Notes: generated by a model not told the origin, from the sequence alone. Shown: positions 27,626 to 36,842, counted from the first letter of the stretch. The stretch is DNA of 62,966 bases from Erysipelotrichales bacterium (GCA_910576855.1 CAJTJP010000020.1:1-62966), one strand, 5' to 3'. Translations and numbers: made by a program.

Positions 27626-28393
27626 TTGAAGATAGCTGTAGTGAACAGTGATCGGCGAATGCAGGAAGTATATTTTCAACTGGCAAAGGATAATGAAGCG
27701 CTCCTGATCAATGAATTTACCGATTTTCAAAAAATAGCTGAAATAGATGCCTTGGTTTTACCGGTAAAGGGCTTGACCTCAACCGGTTCCTTATACAGCA
27801 GCGGCAAGGAGCTGTACATTCCCGAAGCCTTTTGGAGCTCAATTCGTGAAAAACCGATTTTTACGGGAATCAGACAGGCATTTTTAAAGGATTTTCCTAA
27901 TGTTTATTATTATATGGAGGATGATGTCTTGAAGCAGCAAAATGCGGTTTATACAGCTGAGGGAACACTGTATTTAATGATGGATCATACATCGAAAAGC
28001 ATTAAGGATATCAGTGTCGATGTGATCGGTTACGGCGTGTGCGGTAAGGAGATCGTTCGCTGGTTGAGAGCATTGGGAATTCCTTATCGTATCGTTCGCA
28101 GAAGCTGTGAAAAAAGCGATATACTGATCAGTGTGGAGGAGTATCGAAAAACAGCATGTCATGAGGTAATAATCAATACGTCAATTTCTAAGGTCATCGA
28201 CCGCGAGCTGTTGGAAAGATGGTCGCAGAAACCGTTGATCATTGATATTGCGACACCGGATGTCATTGATTATGCGGCTGCTTTAAGTATGGGTGTAAGA
28301 GTCATCAAAGCCGGTAATCTTCCGGAGATGATTGCATATGAAAGCAGCGGAAAATGTATCAGTGAGTTTGTGAGGGGGAAGTTACATTGTTAG
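27626..28393 (+). CDS. dpaA: dipicolinate synthase subunit A
   Basis: 255-aa NAD(P)-binding subunit (SpoVFA) that, with DpaB, converts dihydrodipicolinate to dipicolinic acid in the mother cell. Rossmann motif VIGYGVCGKEIVRWL is near residue 136; the N-terminal part matches SpoVFA (LPVKGLTSTG). Somewhat shorter than the about 300-aa Bacillus protein. Start is TTG 27626 behind AAAGGAGG. It overlaps dpaB by 7 nt. Confidence 0.92.
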   Translation: MKIAVVNSDRRMQEVYFQLAKDNEALLINEFTDFQKIAEIDALVLPVKGLTSTGSLYSSGKELYIPEAFWSSIREKPIFTGIRQAFLKDFPNVYYYMEDDVLKQQNAVYTAEGTLYLMMDHTSKSIKDISVDVIGYGVCGKEIVRWLRALGIPYRIVRRSCEKSDILISVEEYRKTACHEVIINTSISKVIDRELLERWSQKPLIIDIATPDVIDYAAALSMGVRVIKAGNLPEMIAYESSGKCISEFVRGKLHC

Positions 28394-28971
28394 CGGGAAA
28401 ACGTATTTTGATCGGAATCTGCGGCTCTTTTTGTAACCACAGGGCTGTGCTGGAGCAGTTTAAAAAGCTGGCTGAGCATAATCATTTGACCTTTGTATTG
28501 ACAGACAATGTGTATGAAAGCTCAACACGCTTTTTTTCGCGCAATGAATTTTTAATGAAGCTTGGTGAATTGAGCGATGATGAAATCATTCATACGATCG
28601 TAGAGGCAGAAAAAATCGGACCTAAAGATTGTTATGACATAATGCTTGTGGCCCCGTGTACGGCTACGCAGTGTTCCAAACTCGTGCATGGGATTTACGA
28701 TAATGCGCTGACCTTGGCTGCTAAGGCAATGATTCGCAACAAAAAAAATATTGTGATCGGCTTTGCCAGCAACGATGCGCTCGGCATCAGTGGTGCTAAT
28801 CTATTTCGCCTTTGTGCATTAAAGTATATCTATGTATTACCGATGGCACAGGATGCACCGTTTCAAAAGGCGATGAGTATGGTCGCATGTTGGGGTGAAA
28901 TGCTTCCGACATTGCAGAAAGCATTGGAAGATGAACAGCTGCAGCCGATCATCAGGGGGTATCAAGAATGA
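28387..28971 (+). CDS. dpaB: dipicolinate synthase subunit B
   Basis: 194-aa flavoprotein-fold subunit (SpoVFB). The N terminus KRILIGICGSFCNHRAVLEQ and the APCTATQCSKLVHGIYDN segment match the FMN-binding flavoprotein family. TTG start within the end of dpaA. Together they make the calcium-chelated dipicolinic acid stored in the spore core. Confidence 0.93.
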   Translation: MLAGKRILIGICGSFCNHRAVLEQFKKLAEHNHLTFVLTDNVYESSTRFFSRNEFLMKLGELSDDEIIHTIVEAEKIGPKDCYDIMLVAPCTATQCSKLVHGIYDNALTLAAKAMIRNKKNIVIGFASNDALGISGANLFRLCALKYIYVLPMAQDAPFQKAMSMVACWGEMLPTLQKALEDEQLQPIIRGYQE

Positions 28972-29819
28972 GTGAATTTCAAATAATGACGGCTTTGATT
29001 ACACCGTTTCAGAATAACGGCATGATTGATTATGAGGCACTAGATCGCTTGATCGATGAGCAGCTTTCTCAAGGAGTCGACGGTTTGATCGTTTGCGGTA
29101 CGACGGCGGAAACACCATGTTTGAAGGAGCATGAGCGCTTTGATTTACTGCGTTGGATCATTTATCGTGTGAAGCATCGCGCCAAGCTTTGGTTTGGGTG
29201 CGGCACAAATCAGACAAAGGAAACGATACGGCTTGTTCAAAAGGCTGCCAATTATGATATCGATGGTGTATTATTGGTGACTCCGTATTACAATAAGCCC
29301 TCACAGGAGGGATTATATGCGCATTTTGCCGCCGTTGCCGAAAACAGTGAACTGCCGATCATGCTGTATCAAGTACCCTCACGCTGCGGTGTACGCTTTG
29401 AGGAGGGAACGCTTTGCCGCTTATTTGAGCGCTATTCAAATATTACGGCGCTGAAGCATGCAGATAATGATTATGAGCTGATTTCAAGCCTGCATCAAAA
29501 ATTTCCGCAGATTGAATTATACAGCGGTGAGGATAAAACCTTTTATGAGGGAATTGATAAAGGATTAACAGGGGTCATATCGGTTATGAGCAATGCGTAT
29601 TTAAGTGAAATGAAGCAATATTTAAAAGATTCTAACAGTGCTGCACAGACCTATTTGAAACAGCTTGCCGATATGGTATTCTTAGAATGCTCGCCGAGTG
29701 CGATAAAGTATATCCTGTCGAAACAGGGTAAATGTGAGAACATTCTGCGCTTGCCGCTTGTGCCTTTGAGTGATAAATCACAGTCTGTCATTGATACATT
29801 TTTACGTTCCGACAAATAA
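28968..29819 (+). CDS. dapA: 4-hydroxy-tetrahydrodipicolinate synthase
   Basis: 283-aa class I aldolase condensing pyruvate with aspartate semialdehyde, supplying the precursor used by DpaAB and for lysine/DAP. Schiff-base lysine in ITALKHADND, catalytic tyrosine in MLYQVPSRCGV (usually YNVP), and pyruvate-binding GTTAE (usually GTTGE). ATG overlaps the dpaB stop (ATGA). Placement behind dpaAB suggests a sporulation-specific copy. The changed residues suggest a divergent dapA, but all catalytic residues I can place are kept. Confidence 0.9.
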   Translation: MSEFQIMTALITPFQNNGMIDYEALDRLIDEQLSQGVDGLIVCGTTAETPCLKEHERFDLLRWIIYRVKHRAKLWFGCGTNQTKETIRLVQKAANYDIDGVLLVTPYYNKPSQEGLYAHFAAVAENSELPIMLYQVPSRCGVRFEEGTLCRLFERYSNITALKHADNDYELISSLHQKFPQIELYSGEDKTFYEGIDKGLTGVISVMSNAYLSEMKQYLKDSNSAAQTYLKQLADMVFLECSPSAIKYILSKQGKCENILRLPLVPLSDKSQSVIDTFLRSDK

Positions 29820-29863
29820 CGTCATGCTTTGTAAGAAAAGATGCTTATACTGAATCCGGTGAT

Positions 29864-30055
29864 ATGATGATACAAGTAAAGGTATTCGATGAGGCACATG
29901 AGGATGATCTGAGTGAAGCAATCAATGCATATTTAGCGGAGAATTCGAATATTGAATTATTCGATATCAAATATTCGACTGCAATCGGTATTGATAAGGA
30001 GGAACAGCTGTATTGCTTCAGTGCAATGTTAATTTATCGTGATAAAGAAGCATAA
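29864..30055 (+). CDS. Cse60-like sporulation protein
   Basis: 63-aa protein whose start (MIQVKVFDEAHEDDLSEAIN) and end (YCFSAMLIYR) resemble the Cse60 sporulation protein family. ATG 29864 or 29867 follows a modest GGTGAT. Located right behind the dipicolinate/dapA genes. Function unknown; in Bacillus cse60 is a sigma-E dependent mother-cell gene. Confidence 0.7.
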   Translation: MMIQVKVFDEAHEDDLSEAINAYLAENSNIELFDIKYSTAIGIDKEEQLYCFSAMLIYRDKEA

Positions 30056-30089
30056 AGCGTACACAATATTATTGTGGAGGTGAAATCTC

Positions 30090-30254
30090 ATGCAAAACAA
30101 GACCGAGATTTTATGTAATGTTCATTCCTGTGCATTTCACAAGGAAAATCATTGTACGGCAAATTGCATCAGTGTAGGCTGTGATGACTGCATTATGCCG
30201 AACCAGTGCAGTGAAACAAAATGTGCTTCATTCCGTTGCAACTGCAATAAGTAA
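30090..30254 (+). CDS. DUF1540-type cysteine-rich small protein
   Basis: 54-aa protein with 10 cysteines spaced as in DUF1540 (LCNVHSCAFHKENHC, then CISVGCDDC and a CNCNK tail). Such proteins are common in spore-forming clostridia and relatives and probably bind a metal. It has a good ribosome binding site, GGAGGTG, upstream of ATG 30090. A strong terminator follows directly. Confidence 0.85.
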   Translation: MQNKTEILCNVHSCAFHKENHCTANCISVGCDDCIMPNQCSETKCASFRCNCNK

Positions 30255-30282
30255 AAAGTGATCGCTTCAGATCACTTTTTTT
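30253..30282 (+). terminator. terminator after the DUF1540 gene
   Basis: AAGTGATC/GATCACTT stem with 6-nt loop followed by T residues, overlapping the stop codon. Confidence 0.92.
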
Positions 30283-30304
30283 ACTATCTGTACAGGAGCG
30301 TTTA

Positions 30305-30313
30305 TGTTATAAT
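30305..30313 (+). promoter_or_regulatory. extended -10 promoter
   Basis: TGTTATAAT, with no good -35, 20 nt upstream of the lipoprotein start. Confidence 0.5.
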
Positions 30314-30332
30314 AATAAAAGAGGTGATCGTA

Positions 30333-30887
30333 TTGCGAAAACTGATACTATTTATAGTGCTGACATTGTTTGTCAGTGCCTGTTCCGATCGAACTACGAA
30401 GGATAAGGAATTTCAAAATACATATAACAGCTTTGTTGATTCTATTTTGGATAATAACGGTGCAGACAGCACTGAAATTCCGTTTGAGCATCATTTAGAG
30501 GTGACAAAGGAAAGCAGCGGTGAATATCGCTATGCGATAACGATTGATGATCCGAAGGTTGCGATGTATCACATTCAGATGATGGTGGTCGATAAAGCGG
30601 CCGGCGGACAATATCCGTTTCTCGGTCTTATGAATGATGAGGAAATGTTTTCAATGATTCCCAATCAAGAAAACAAGGAAAAATATTTTGTGAAAGGGGT
30701 TGTGCTTGAAGGAATCAGTGCAAATCCGAAATTTACGCTGTATGTACAGGTAAGCTGGAAGGATTATGCGCAGATCAATACAAGTACGGTTTTCTTCAGC
30801 TATACTTTTGATTATGATAAGCAGCAGAAGGAGGAAGCGAAAGAGAAGAAAAACGTAAAGGATAAGGATAATGCAGGAAGCAAATAA
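30333..30887 (+). CDS. small lipoprotein
   Basis: 184-aa protein with lipoprotein signal (RKLILFIVLTLFVSAC, cysteine 17). The mature part is a mixed alpha/beta domain of unknown function with a Lys/Glu-rich tail. TTG 30333 has GAGGTGAT 5-6 nt upstream; earlier in-frame starts lie before the promoter. It overlaps the flippase-like gene by 17 nt, so the two are cotranscribed. Confidence 0.8.
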   Translation: MRKLILFIVLTLFVSACSDRTTKDKEFQNTYNSFVDSILDNNGADSTEIPFEHHLEVTKESSGEYRYAITIDDPKVAMYHIQMMVVDKAAGGQYPFLGLMNDEEMFSMIPNQENKEKYFVKGVVLEGISANPKFTLYVQVSWKDYAQINTSTVFFSYTFDYDKQQKEEAKEKKNVKDKDNAGSK

Positions 30888-32631
30888 GCGCAAGCAGTCC
30901 ATTATTGCCGGAGGCTTGATCAGCACTGCCGGAATATTCTTTGCGAAGTTCCTCGGACTGTTTTATGCGGTACCGTTTAATTCTATTCTGGGCGGCGGAG
31001 TCAACGTCGCTATTTACGGCGTGGCTTTTAATATATACAATTATGTGCTGAATATCTGCTTGGCCGGAATTCCGTTTGCGATTGCGACACTGGTTGCGAA
31101 GTATGCTTCCAGAGGTGATTATCAAACTGCGATTCTTGTCAAAAAGATTGCTTCTACCTTTATGATTGCCTTCGGTGCTTTGGCAATGCTGTTTATGCTT
31201 GTATGTGCAGCTCCGTTTGCGCCGATGCTGCTGCCGGAAAGCGCCGGCTTAAGCGATGCGGCTGCCACGAGTAATATTGAAGTCATGCGCAATGTATTGA
31301 TGCTTGTTGCGCTTGCCGTTTTTTTTGTACCGATATTATCCTCAATCAGAGGCTTCTATCAAGGCTTGAAGGATATGGAGGTATATGCGCTTTCCCAAGT
31401 GCTGGAACAAGTCGCCCGTGTCGCTTTTTTGCTCGTATCCAGTGCGATAGCGGTTTATGTGCTTCAAATGGATCGCACATGGGCCGTGTATTTCGGAGCT
31501 TTTTCTACCAGTGTAGCAGCCGTTTTGGCAATCGTTCATATTCGCTTCTATGACCGCAGACAGATGAAGGATATACAGGCTGCGGCAAATGTTCAAACGG
31601 TTGCGGCCAATACAGATAAACAAAGCATTTTCAGAGAGCTTATCTTTATTTCGATTCCTTATTTATTTGTGGCAATTTTCGGCTACAGTGATTCGATTAT
31701 CAACAGCTTTTTGCTGAAGGGCGGCATGGAAGCCTATTTTCTTTCGCACGAGGGCGGTGTTGAGGTAAACGGACAGCTTGTTTTGAGTGATTTGGCCAAT
31801 GCACAGCTTACGGTGATTATCGGCGCTATCAATTATGCCATCGTGAAGCTGATGTCGATACCGATGGTATTGGCACCCGGGTTTTCCAGTGCGATTTTAC
31901 CGCATATCACCTCGGCATTGACACAAAAGAAATATCAGCTTGTACGAAAGAACATTTGTGAATGTATGGATACGGTGCTTTATATCGCATTGCCCGTATG
32001 CTTCTGCCTGTTTGTGTTTGCGAAGCCCATTTATGCGATTTTATTTCCGCCCGGAGCTTATCCCGCAAATGCCGAGGCAGGAAATGAGGTCATGAGTGCT
32101 GCACAGTCCTTAGAGCTTTGTGCACAGGTCTTGAAGTGGTTTTCGATCGAAGCCTTTATTTCAACAATGGGACCGATATTCAATGCGCTTATGATGGCAG
32201 TGGAGCTGCGTAAGCTGAATATTCGCAATTTGGCTTTAACGGTGATTTTAAAATTTATCATAACCTATCCGATGCTGATGTGGTTCGGTTATCCCGGATT
32301 AGTGCTGTCCAGTATGATTTCCAGCGGTCTGTTCTTCTTATTAGACGGCTATGCACTGACAAAGCGTTTTAAAATTAAGTGGAAATATACGCTGCATCGC
32401 GTATCGATAATGATCGGCGGACTTGCGCTTATTTGGGCAGTACAAATTCTCTGCAGCATGATCGGGTTACAGGGCTACGGCGCAGGTCGAATGATTTCTA
32501 TGCTTCAGCTTGGAATCAGTGGTCTGTCAGCACTGGGGGCTTACTTTGCCTTTACGTATTTGTTTGGGTTGCCGCAGGTCATCCTGCATATTGATTTGTC
32601 AAGACTGATAAAGCGAGGGAAAAACTCATGA
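30871..32631 (+). CDS. YtgP/SpoVB-family flippase-like membrane protein
   Basis: 586-aa polytopic membrane protein of the MOP exporter superfamily (about 14 helices). N-terminal GGLISTAGIFFAKFLGLFYA is typical of the SpoVB/YtgP (MurJ-like) group, which moves lipid-linked cell-wall precursors. The adjacent RsuA-like gene is the same partner that ytgP has in Bacillus, so it is most likely YtgP, the lipid II flippase. It is slightly longer than YtgP because of inserted loops. Start codon ATG lies inside the lipoprotein gene. Confidence 0.85.
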   Translation: MQEANKRKQSIIAGGLISTAGIFFAKFLGLFYAVPFNSILGGGVNVAIYGVAFNIYNYVLNICLAGIPFAIATLVAKYASRGDYQTAILVKKIASTFMIAFGALAMLFMLVCAAPFAPMLLPESAGLSDAAATSNIEVMRNVLMLVALAVFFVPILSSIRGFYQGLKDMEVYALSQVLEQVARVAFLLVSSAIAVYVLQMDRTWAVYFGAFSTSVAAVLAIVHIRFYDRRQMKDIQAAANVQTVAANTDKQSIFRELIFISIPYLFVAIFGYSDSIINSFLLKGGMEAYFLSHEGGVEVNGQLVLSDLANAQLTVIIGAINYAIVKLMSIPMVLAPGFSSAILPHITSALTQKKYQLVRKNICECMDTVLYIALPVCFCLFVFAKPIYAILFPPGAYPANAEAGNEVMSAAQSLELCAQVLKWFSIEAFISTMGPIFNALMMAVELRKLNIRNLALTVILKFIITYPMLMWFGYPGLVLSSMISSGLFFLLDGYALTKRFKIKWKYTLHRVSIMIGGLALIWAVQILCSMIGLQGYGAGRMISMLQLGISGLSALGAYFAFTYLFGLPQVILHIDLSRLIKRGKNS

Positions 32632-33329
32632 TGCGCTTGGATAAGCTGTTGGCGCATGCCGGCTACGGAACCCGTAAAGAGGTAAAGGCGCTGATCAAGG
32701 CAAAGCAGGTAACGGTCAACGGCATTAATGCCTTAAAGGATAAACAACAGATCGATGAATTTCAAGATGAAGTCTGTGTCTGCGGTGAAAAGCTTGTGTA
32801 TGCACAAAATCATTTTATTATGATGAATAAGCCGGCAGGTGTTATTTGTGCCAATCGCGATGATTATCATGAAACGATCATGGATTTATTTGACTGCTTT
32901 ATCGGTACCGATATGTTTCCGGTCGGCAGACTTGATATTGATACGGAAGGATTACTACTGATCTGTAATGACGGTAAGCTTGCCCATCGCCTGTTATCAC
33001 CGAAGCATCATGTTGACAAATGCTACGAGGTACATTTGGCAAAAGAAATCGATGCAGCACAGGTACAAAAGCTGAGCAGTGAGCTTGACCTCGGTGATTT
33101 TATCAGTAAACCAGCTCAGATAGAGGTTATCACACCTACATGTATTCATATGGTGATTCAAGAAGGGAAATTTCATCAGGTGAAGCGCATGTTACAGGCC
33201 GTCGATAATGAAGTAGTATATTTAAAGCGGCTTCGCTTCGGTCCGTTAAGCTTAGATGAAAGTTTGTCGCAAGGCGAATGGCGCTATTTGACAAAATCAG
33301 AAACAGACGCATTATATGCTGTAAAATAA
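32628..33329 (+). CDS. 16S rRNA pseudouridine synthase (RsuA family)
   Basis: 233-aa enzyme with an S4 domain (residues 1-60, [21 protein letters not shown]) and a catalytic domain containing [17 protein letters not shown], where the aspartate is catalytic. RsuA-type enzymes modify U516 of 16S rRNA; the Bacillus neighbour of ytgP (ytzG) is of the same family. It overlaps the flippase gene by 4 nt. Confidence 0.9.
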   Translation: MMRLDKLLAHAGYGTRKEVKALIKAKQVTVNGINALKDKQQIDEFQDEVCVCGEKLVYAQNHFIMMNKPAGVICANRDDYHETIMDLFDCFIGTDMFPVGRLDIDTEGLLLICNDGKLAHRLLSPKHHVDKCYEVHLAKEIDAAQVQKLSSELDLGDFISKPAQIEVITPTCIHMVIQEGKFHQVKRMLQAVDNEVVYLKRLRFGPLSLDESLSQGEWRYLTKSETDALYAVK

Positions 33330-33339
33330 GGAGGATTCT

Positions 33340-34212
33340 ATGAAACAATATTTAGATTTATGCAGACACGTATTAGAAAACGGTGAGGATCGATTGGATC
33401 GTACCGGTACCGGAACCCGTTCTGTTTTCGGTTATCAGATGCGTATGGATTTACGTGAAGGCTTTCCGCTATTAACGACCAAAAAGGTATTTTTCCGAGG
33501 CTTGGCTGAGGAGCTGTTATGGATCATCTCCGGCAATACGAATATTCAGCCGTTAGTAAAGAAAAACGTAAAAATTTGGAATGAATGGCCTTACGAGGCA
33601 TTTAAGGCTTCTGATGATTATCATGGGGAAACCATGGAGGAATTCATTGAGAAAATCAAAACCGATGATGAATTCGCGGAACTCTACGGTAAGCTCGGTC
33701 CGGTATACGGCAAGCAGTGGCGTGACTTTTTCGGCAAGGATCAGCTTGCGGAGCTGATTGAGCATTTGAAAAACGATCCTTTTTCCCGCCGTCATATCAT
33801 TTGCGCATGGAATCCGGCACAGATCGATGAAATGGCTCTGCCGCCTTGTCATGCGTTTATCCAGTTTTATGTCAGTGCCGATCGTAAATATTTATCATGT
33901 CAGCTATATCAGCGCAGTGCCGATATTTTCTTAGGCGTACCCTTTAATATTGCATCCTATGCACTGTTGACGCATATGCTGGCACAGGTGTGCGGCTATG
34001 AAGCAAAGGACTTTGTTCATACGTTCGGTGATGCTCATATTTATTTGGATCATATGCCGCAGATCAAGGAACAGCTTTCCCGCAATCCTTTACCGCTTTG
34101 TAAATTGGAATTGAATCCGCAGATCAAACAGATTGAGGATTTTACCTATGAGGATATCAATCTTGTCGGGTATGAATCACATCCGGCATTGAAGGGCAAG
34201 GTGTCCGTATAA
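33340..34212 (+). CDS. thyA: thymidylate synthase
   Basis: 290-aa enzyme methylating dUMP to dTMP with methylene-tetrahydrofolate. Motifs: [16 protein letters not shown], the catalytic [11 protein letters not shown], and [22 protein letters not shown]. Length normal for the compact ThyA. AGGAGGAT precedes ATG. Followed by dihydrofolate reductase, which recycles its folate product, sharing a base at the stop/start. Confidence 0.98.
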   Translation: MKQYLDLCRHVLENGEDRLDRTGTGTRSVFGYQMRMDLREGFPLLTTKKVFFRGLAEELLWIISGNTNIQPLVKKNVKIWNEWPYEAFKASDDYHGETMEEFIEKIKTDDEFAELYGKLGPVYGKQWRDFFGKDQLAELIEHLKNDPFSRRHIICAWNPAQIDEMALPPCHAFIQFYVSADRKYLSCQLYQRSADIFLGVPFNIASYALLTHMLAQVCGYEAKDFVHTFGDAHIYLDHMPQIKEQLSRNPLPLCKLELNPQIKQIEDFTYEDINLVGYESHPALKGKVSV

Positions 34213-34685
34213 TGATCTCTTTAATTGTTGCGCATGATGAAAAACGTGCCATCGGTAAAGACGGATGGATGCCGTGGAACTTGCCGCAGGATTTAGCGCA
34301 TTTTAAGCGAGTAACGCTGAATCATGCGATTTTAATGGGCAAGGTTACCTTTGAAGCAATGAAAAAGCCGCTTCCTAAGCGTCATACGTATGTTGCGACA
34401 AGAAACAGCGATTATGTGTATGCGCATGAAGCGGTTACGATCGTTCATGATCTTGATTCATTTTTGAAGCAATGGAAGGACAAGGAAGAGTGTCTTTATG
34501 TATGCGGCGGTGCGAACATCTATGAACAGGCATTGCCGTATGTCGATGAAATGTGGATATCACTTGTTTACGGTGAACACGAAGCAGATACCTTCTTTCC
34601 TGCTTATAACCAAGAGGATTTTATTGTTGTTTCCAAGGAGGAACTTCAGGACTTTATGATTATTCATTACCGCAGAAAGAAATAG
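34212..34685 (+). CDS. folA: dihydrofolate reductase
   Basis: 157-aa enzyme reducing dihydrofolate made by ThyA. Motifs: IVAHDEKRAIGKDGWMPWNL (the substrate/NADPH loop), MGKVTFEAM and VCGGANIYEQALP. The segment is well conserved. Start ATG overlaps the thyA stop by one base, implying coupled translation. Confidence 0.96.
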   Translation: MISLIVAHDEKRAIGKDGWMPWNLPQDLAHFKRVTLNHAILMGKVTFEAMKKPLPKRHTYVATRNSDYVYAHEAVTIVHDLDSFLKQWKDKEECLYVCGGANIYEQALPYVDEMWISLVYGEHEADTFFPAYNQEDFIVVSKEELQDFMIIHYRRKK

Positions 34686-34697
34686 AAAGAGGTAAGT

Positions 34698-36008
34698 ATG
34701 CGTTTTGTTGAACTCATTGAAAAAAAGAAGGCAGGAAAGTCTTTCACTAAGGCAGAGATTGACTTTTGGATCGAAGGGTATTGTAAAGGGGATATTCCTG
34801 ATTATCAGGTCAGTGCCCTGTGCATGGCAATCTGTTTTCAGGGTATGGATCGTCAGGAAACCGCTTGGCTTTGCGAAGCAATGCTCAACAGCGGCTCACG
34901 AATGGATTTAAGCGATATCAGCGGCTGCATCTGTGATAAGCACTCAACCGGCGGTGTCGGTGATAAAACAAGTCTTGCGCTTGCGCCGATGGTCGCAGCA
35001 TGCGGTGCCAAGGTTGCGAAAATGAGCGGCAGGGGATTGGGACATACCGGCGGTACGCTTGATAAGCTGGAATCTATCTCTGATTTCAAAATCGTCCAAA
35101 AGGAAGCAGATTTTATCAAACAGGTCAATGAGATCAATTTAGCGATTATCGGTCAAAGCAAAAAGCTTGTGCCGGCCGATCGTCTTTTATACGGACTTCG
35201 TGATGTTACGGCAACGGTGGATTCGATTCCGTTGATTGCCTCAAGCATAATGTCAAAAAAGCTTGCGTCGGGAGCTGATACGATTTTATTAGATGTAAAA
35301 TACGGCAAGGGTGCTTTTATGCTGACGCTTGAAAAGGCACAGGAGCTGGCAAAAACGATGATATCGATCGGTGCGCATTTTCATAAGGATACGCGTGCCG
35401 TTATTACAAGCATGAATCAGCCGTTAGGCAGAGCGATTGGCAATGTGCTTGAGCTTAAGGAAGCAATCGATACACTTCAGGGCAAGGGTCCAAAGGATTT
35501 TACTCAACTTTGTATGGAGATGGGCAGTATTATGCTGATGCAGGCAAATATCGCACAAGATAAAAAGACCTCATCAGAAATGCTTCATGGGGCAATTTCT
35601 TCAGGAAAAGCATTTGAAAAGCTGAAGGAAATGTGCGCATATCAAGGCGGAGATGTAAAACAGCTCGAAAATCCAAACCTTTTGCCTAAGGCTAAGCATA
35701 TCATTCCGATGCCCTCGCTTCACGAAGGCTATATCAAAGGCTTACATGCACAACAGCTCGGAATTGCGGCAATGCGTTTAGGAGCCGGCAGAGCTACCAA
35801 GCAGGATCAAATTAATCATGCGGTCGGCATTGTGCTTCAGCATAAAACAGGCGATTATGTAAAACAAGGTGATTGCTTAGCCTTTATTCATACTGATTCT
35901 GAATTGAGTGAGGAATGGAAGCATGACTTTTATGAAGCAATATCTTATAGTAAGGAAAGCGTTGAACCGGATACATTGATTGCGAAAACAATTGATTCTA
36001 ACGAGTAG
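34698..36008 (+). CDS. pdp: pyrimidine-nucleoside phosphorylase
   Basis: 436-aa enzyme that phosphorolyses thymidine, uridine and deoxyuridine. The family signature SGRGLGHTGGTLDKLESI is at about 113-130, and KHSTGGVGDK binds phosphate. C-terminal domain ends in the lipoyl-like KTGDYVKQGDCLAFIH. Adjacent to thyA-folA, forming a thymidine-metabolism operon. ATG follows AGAGGTAAGT. Confidence 0.95.
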   Translation: MRFVELIEKKKAGKSFTKAEIDFWIEGYCKGDIPDYQVSALCMAICFQGMDRQETAWLCEAMLNSGSRMDLSDISGCICDKHSTGGVGDKTSLALAPMVAACGAKVAKMSGRGLGHTGGTLDKLESISDFKIVQKEADFIKQVNEINLAIIGQSKKLVPADRLLYGLRDVTATVDSIPLIASSIMSKKLASGADTILLDVKYGKGAFMLTLEKAQELAKTMISIGAHFHKDTRAVITSMNQPLGRAIGNVLELKEAIDTLQGKGPKDFTQLCMEMGSIMLMQANIAQDKKTSSEMLHGAISSGKAFEKLKEMCAYQGGDVKQLENPNLLPKAKHIIPMPSLHEGYIKGLHAQQLGIAAMRLGAGRATKQDQINHAVGIVLQHKTGDYVKQGDCLAFIHTDSELSEEWKHDFYEAISYSKESVEPDTLIAKTIDSNE

Positions 36009-36024
36009 TGATACTCGTTTTTAT
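36000..36024 (+). terminator. pdp terminator
   Basis: AACGAGTA/TACTCGTT perfect stem, GTGA loop, T-rich tail. It marks the left edge of the AT-rich signalling/secretion island. Confidence 0.9.
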
Positions 36025-36075
36025 TATAATTACTATGTATTAAATTTATATTGTCAGTAAAAGCGGCTTATTAAA

Positions 36076-36104
36076 TTGACATACAGAAGCACCCATGTTA
36101 GAAT
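36076..36104 (+). promoter_or_regulatory. strong sigma-A promoter
   Basis: TTGACA, 17-bp spacer, TAGAAT, about 45 nt upstream of the first island gene. Confidence 0.85.
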
Positions 36105-36111
36105 TATAGCG

Positions 36112-36125
36112 TGAAAGCGATTACA
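36112..36125 (+). promoter_or_regulatory. cre site (CcpA operator)
   Basis: TGAAAGCGATTACA matches the consensus TGWAANCGNTNWCA at every position and lies at the predicted transcription start (about 36111), a repressing position. A ccpA gene lies 14 kb away in this window. Confidence 0.75.
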
Positions 36126-36149
36126 AGCTGACATAAAAGGAGAAATTTT

Positions 36150-36350
36150 ATGAAAAATAAGCGAATAGAGGAAATTTTATTACCACCGAGTATTGTATCA
36201 TTTACGATAGTTACTTGTTTCTATTTCTTAATGGAGAATACGCATTCAGAGAGCACGGTACGTTCATTGATGTTTCTAATGCTAATTTTTCTTGTTTTAA
36301 CAGTCGTATGCTTAGTGAAATTATTTAAGAACGGCGAGAGTAGAAGCTGA
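36150..36350 (+). CDS. small two-helix membrane protein
   Basis: 66-aa protein with two hydrophobic segments (about residues 11-28 and 38-58) joined by a short polar loop, and basic residues at both ends. AAAGGAG lies upstream of ATG. First gene of the island operon, followed after 22 nt by a secreted protein. No family recognised. It could be an immunity or export helper, but nothing in the sequence proves this. Confidence 0.6.
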   Translation: MKNKRIEEILLPPSIVSFTIVTCFYFLMENTHSESTVRSLMFLMLIFLVLTVVCLVKLFKNGESRS

Positions 36351-36372
36351 TAAATCGAAAGGGAGTGTTATT

Positions 36373-36780
36373 ATGAAAAAGCTTTTTGTTATCGCGATAT
36401 CTTTATGTGCAATGTGTGGTCTAGCGGTTACATTGTCTGCGGCTCATGATATCGTAAGAGCTGCACCGAACAAGCCTGCGGGCTGGAAAACGGCAGATTT
36501 TGATAATGGAGAATGGTCGATTCCGCTAGCTGATAAACAAACACAATCATTCACTGTTACTTCACCGAATATTCATGCGAAGTATATGAGTGTAGATATG
36601 GTAGTAACCAATGCAGTCGTAGTTACTGATGACGGTGTAGAGGTTTGTAATCAGTTCGGAGGCGCCGGTACCTGTGAAAATATCATCATTGGAGGTAACA
36701 AGGCCCATCTTACGGTAATAGCTAATTCCGACGGCTTTGGGTCCGGTTATTATATTACCGGTGCTTATTATATAAAATAA
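36373..36780 (+). CDS. secreted protein with C-N-x2-G-x2-GTC loop
   Basis: 135-aa exported protein: signal peptide (residues 1-29, cleavage probably near VRAA or SAA) and a beta-rich mature part. Two cysteines form VCNQFGGAGTC, likely one disulfide loop, and the C terminus reads YYITGAYYIK. The tail of a second, broken copy at 41126-41293 has the same loop (VCNKIGTVGTC) and YYVDYAYYLF, so this is a duplicated family. GGGAG precedes ATG. Function unknown; a bacteriocin-like or adhesive role is conceivable. Confidence 0.7.
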   Translation: MKKLFVIAISLCAMCGLAVTLSAAHDIVRAAPNKPAGWKTADFDNGEWSIPLADKQTQSFTVTSPNIHAKYMSVDMVVTNAVVVTDDGVEVCNQFGGAGTCENIIIGGNKAHLTVIANSDGFGSGYYITGAYYIK

Positions 36781-36842
36781 CCTTCATAGTGCTTAAGGAT
36801 AGATGTTTTGATAGAGTGAGAATATTATAAACGGAGAATGTT

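Noticed and set aside
36373-36780. lactococcin 972-type bacteriocin
   Set aside because: Size and ABC neighbourhood fit loosely, but the characteristic glycine/tyrosine pattern of that family is not seen.
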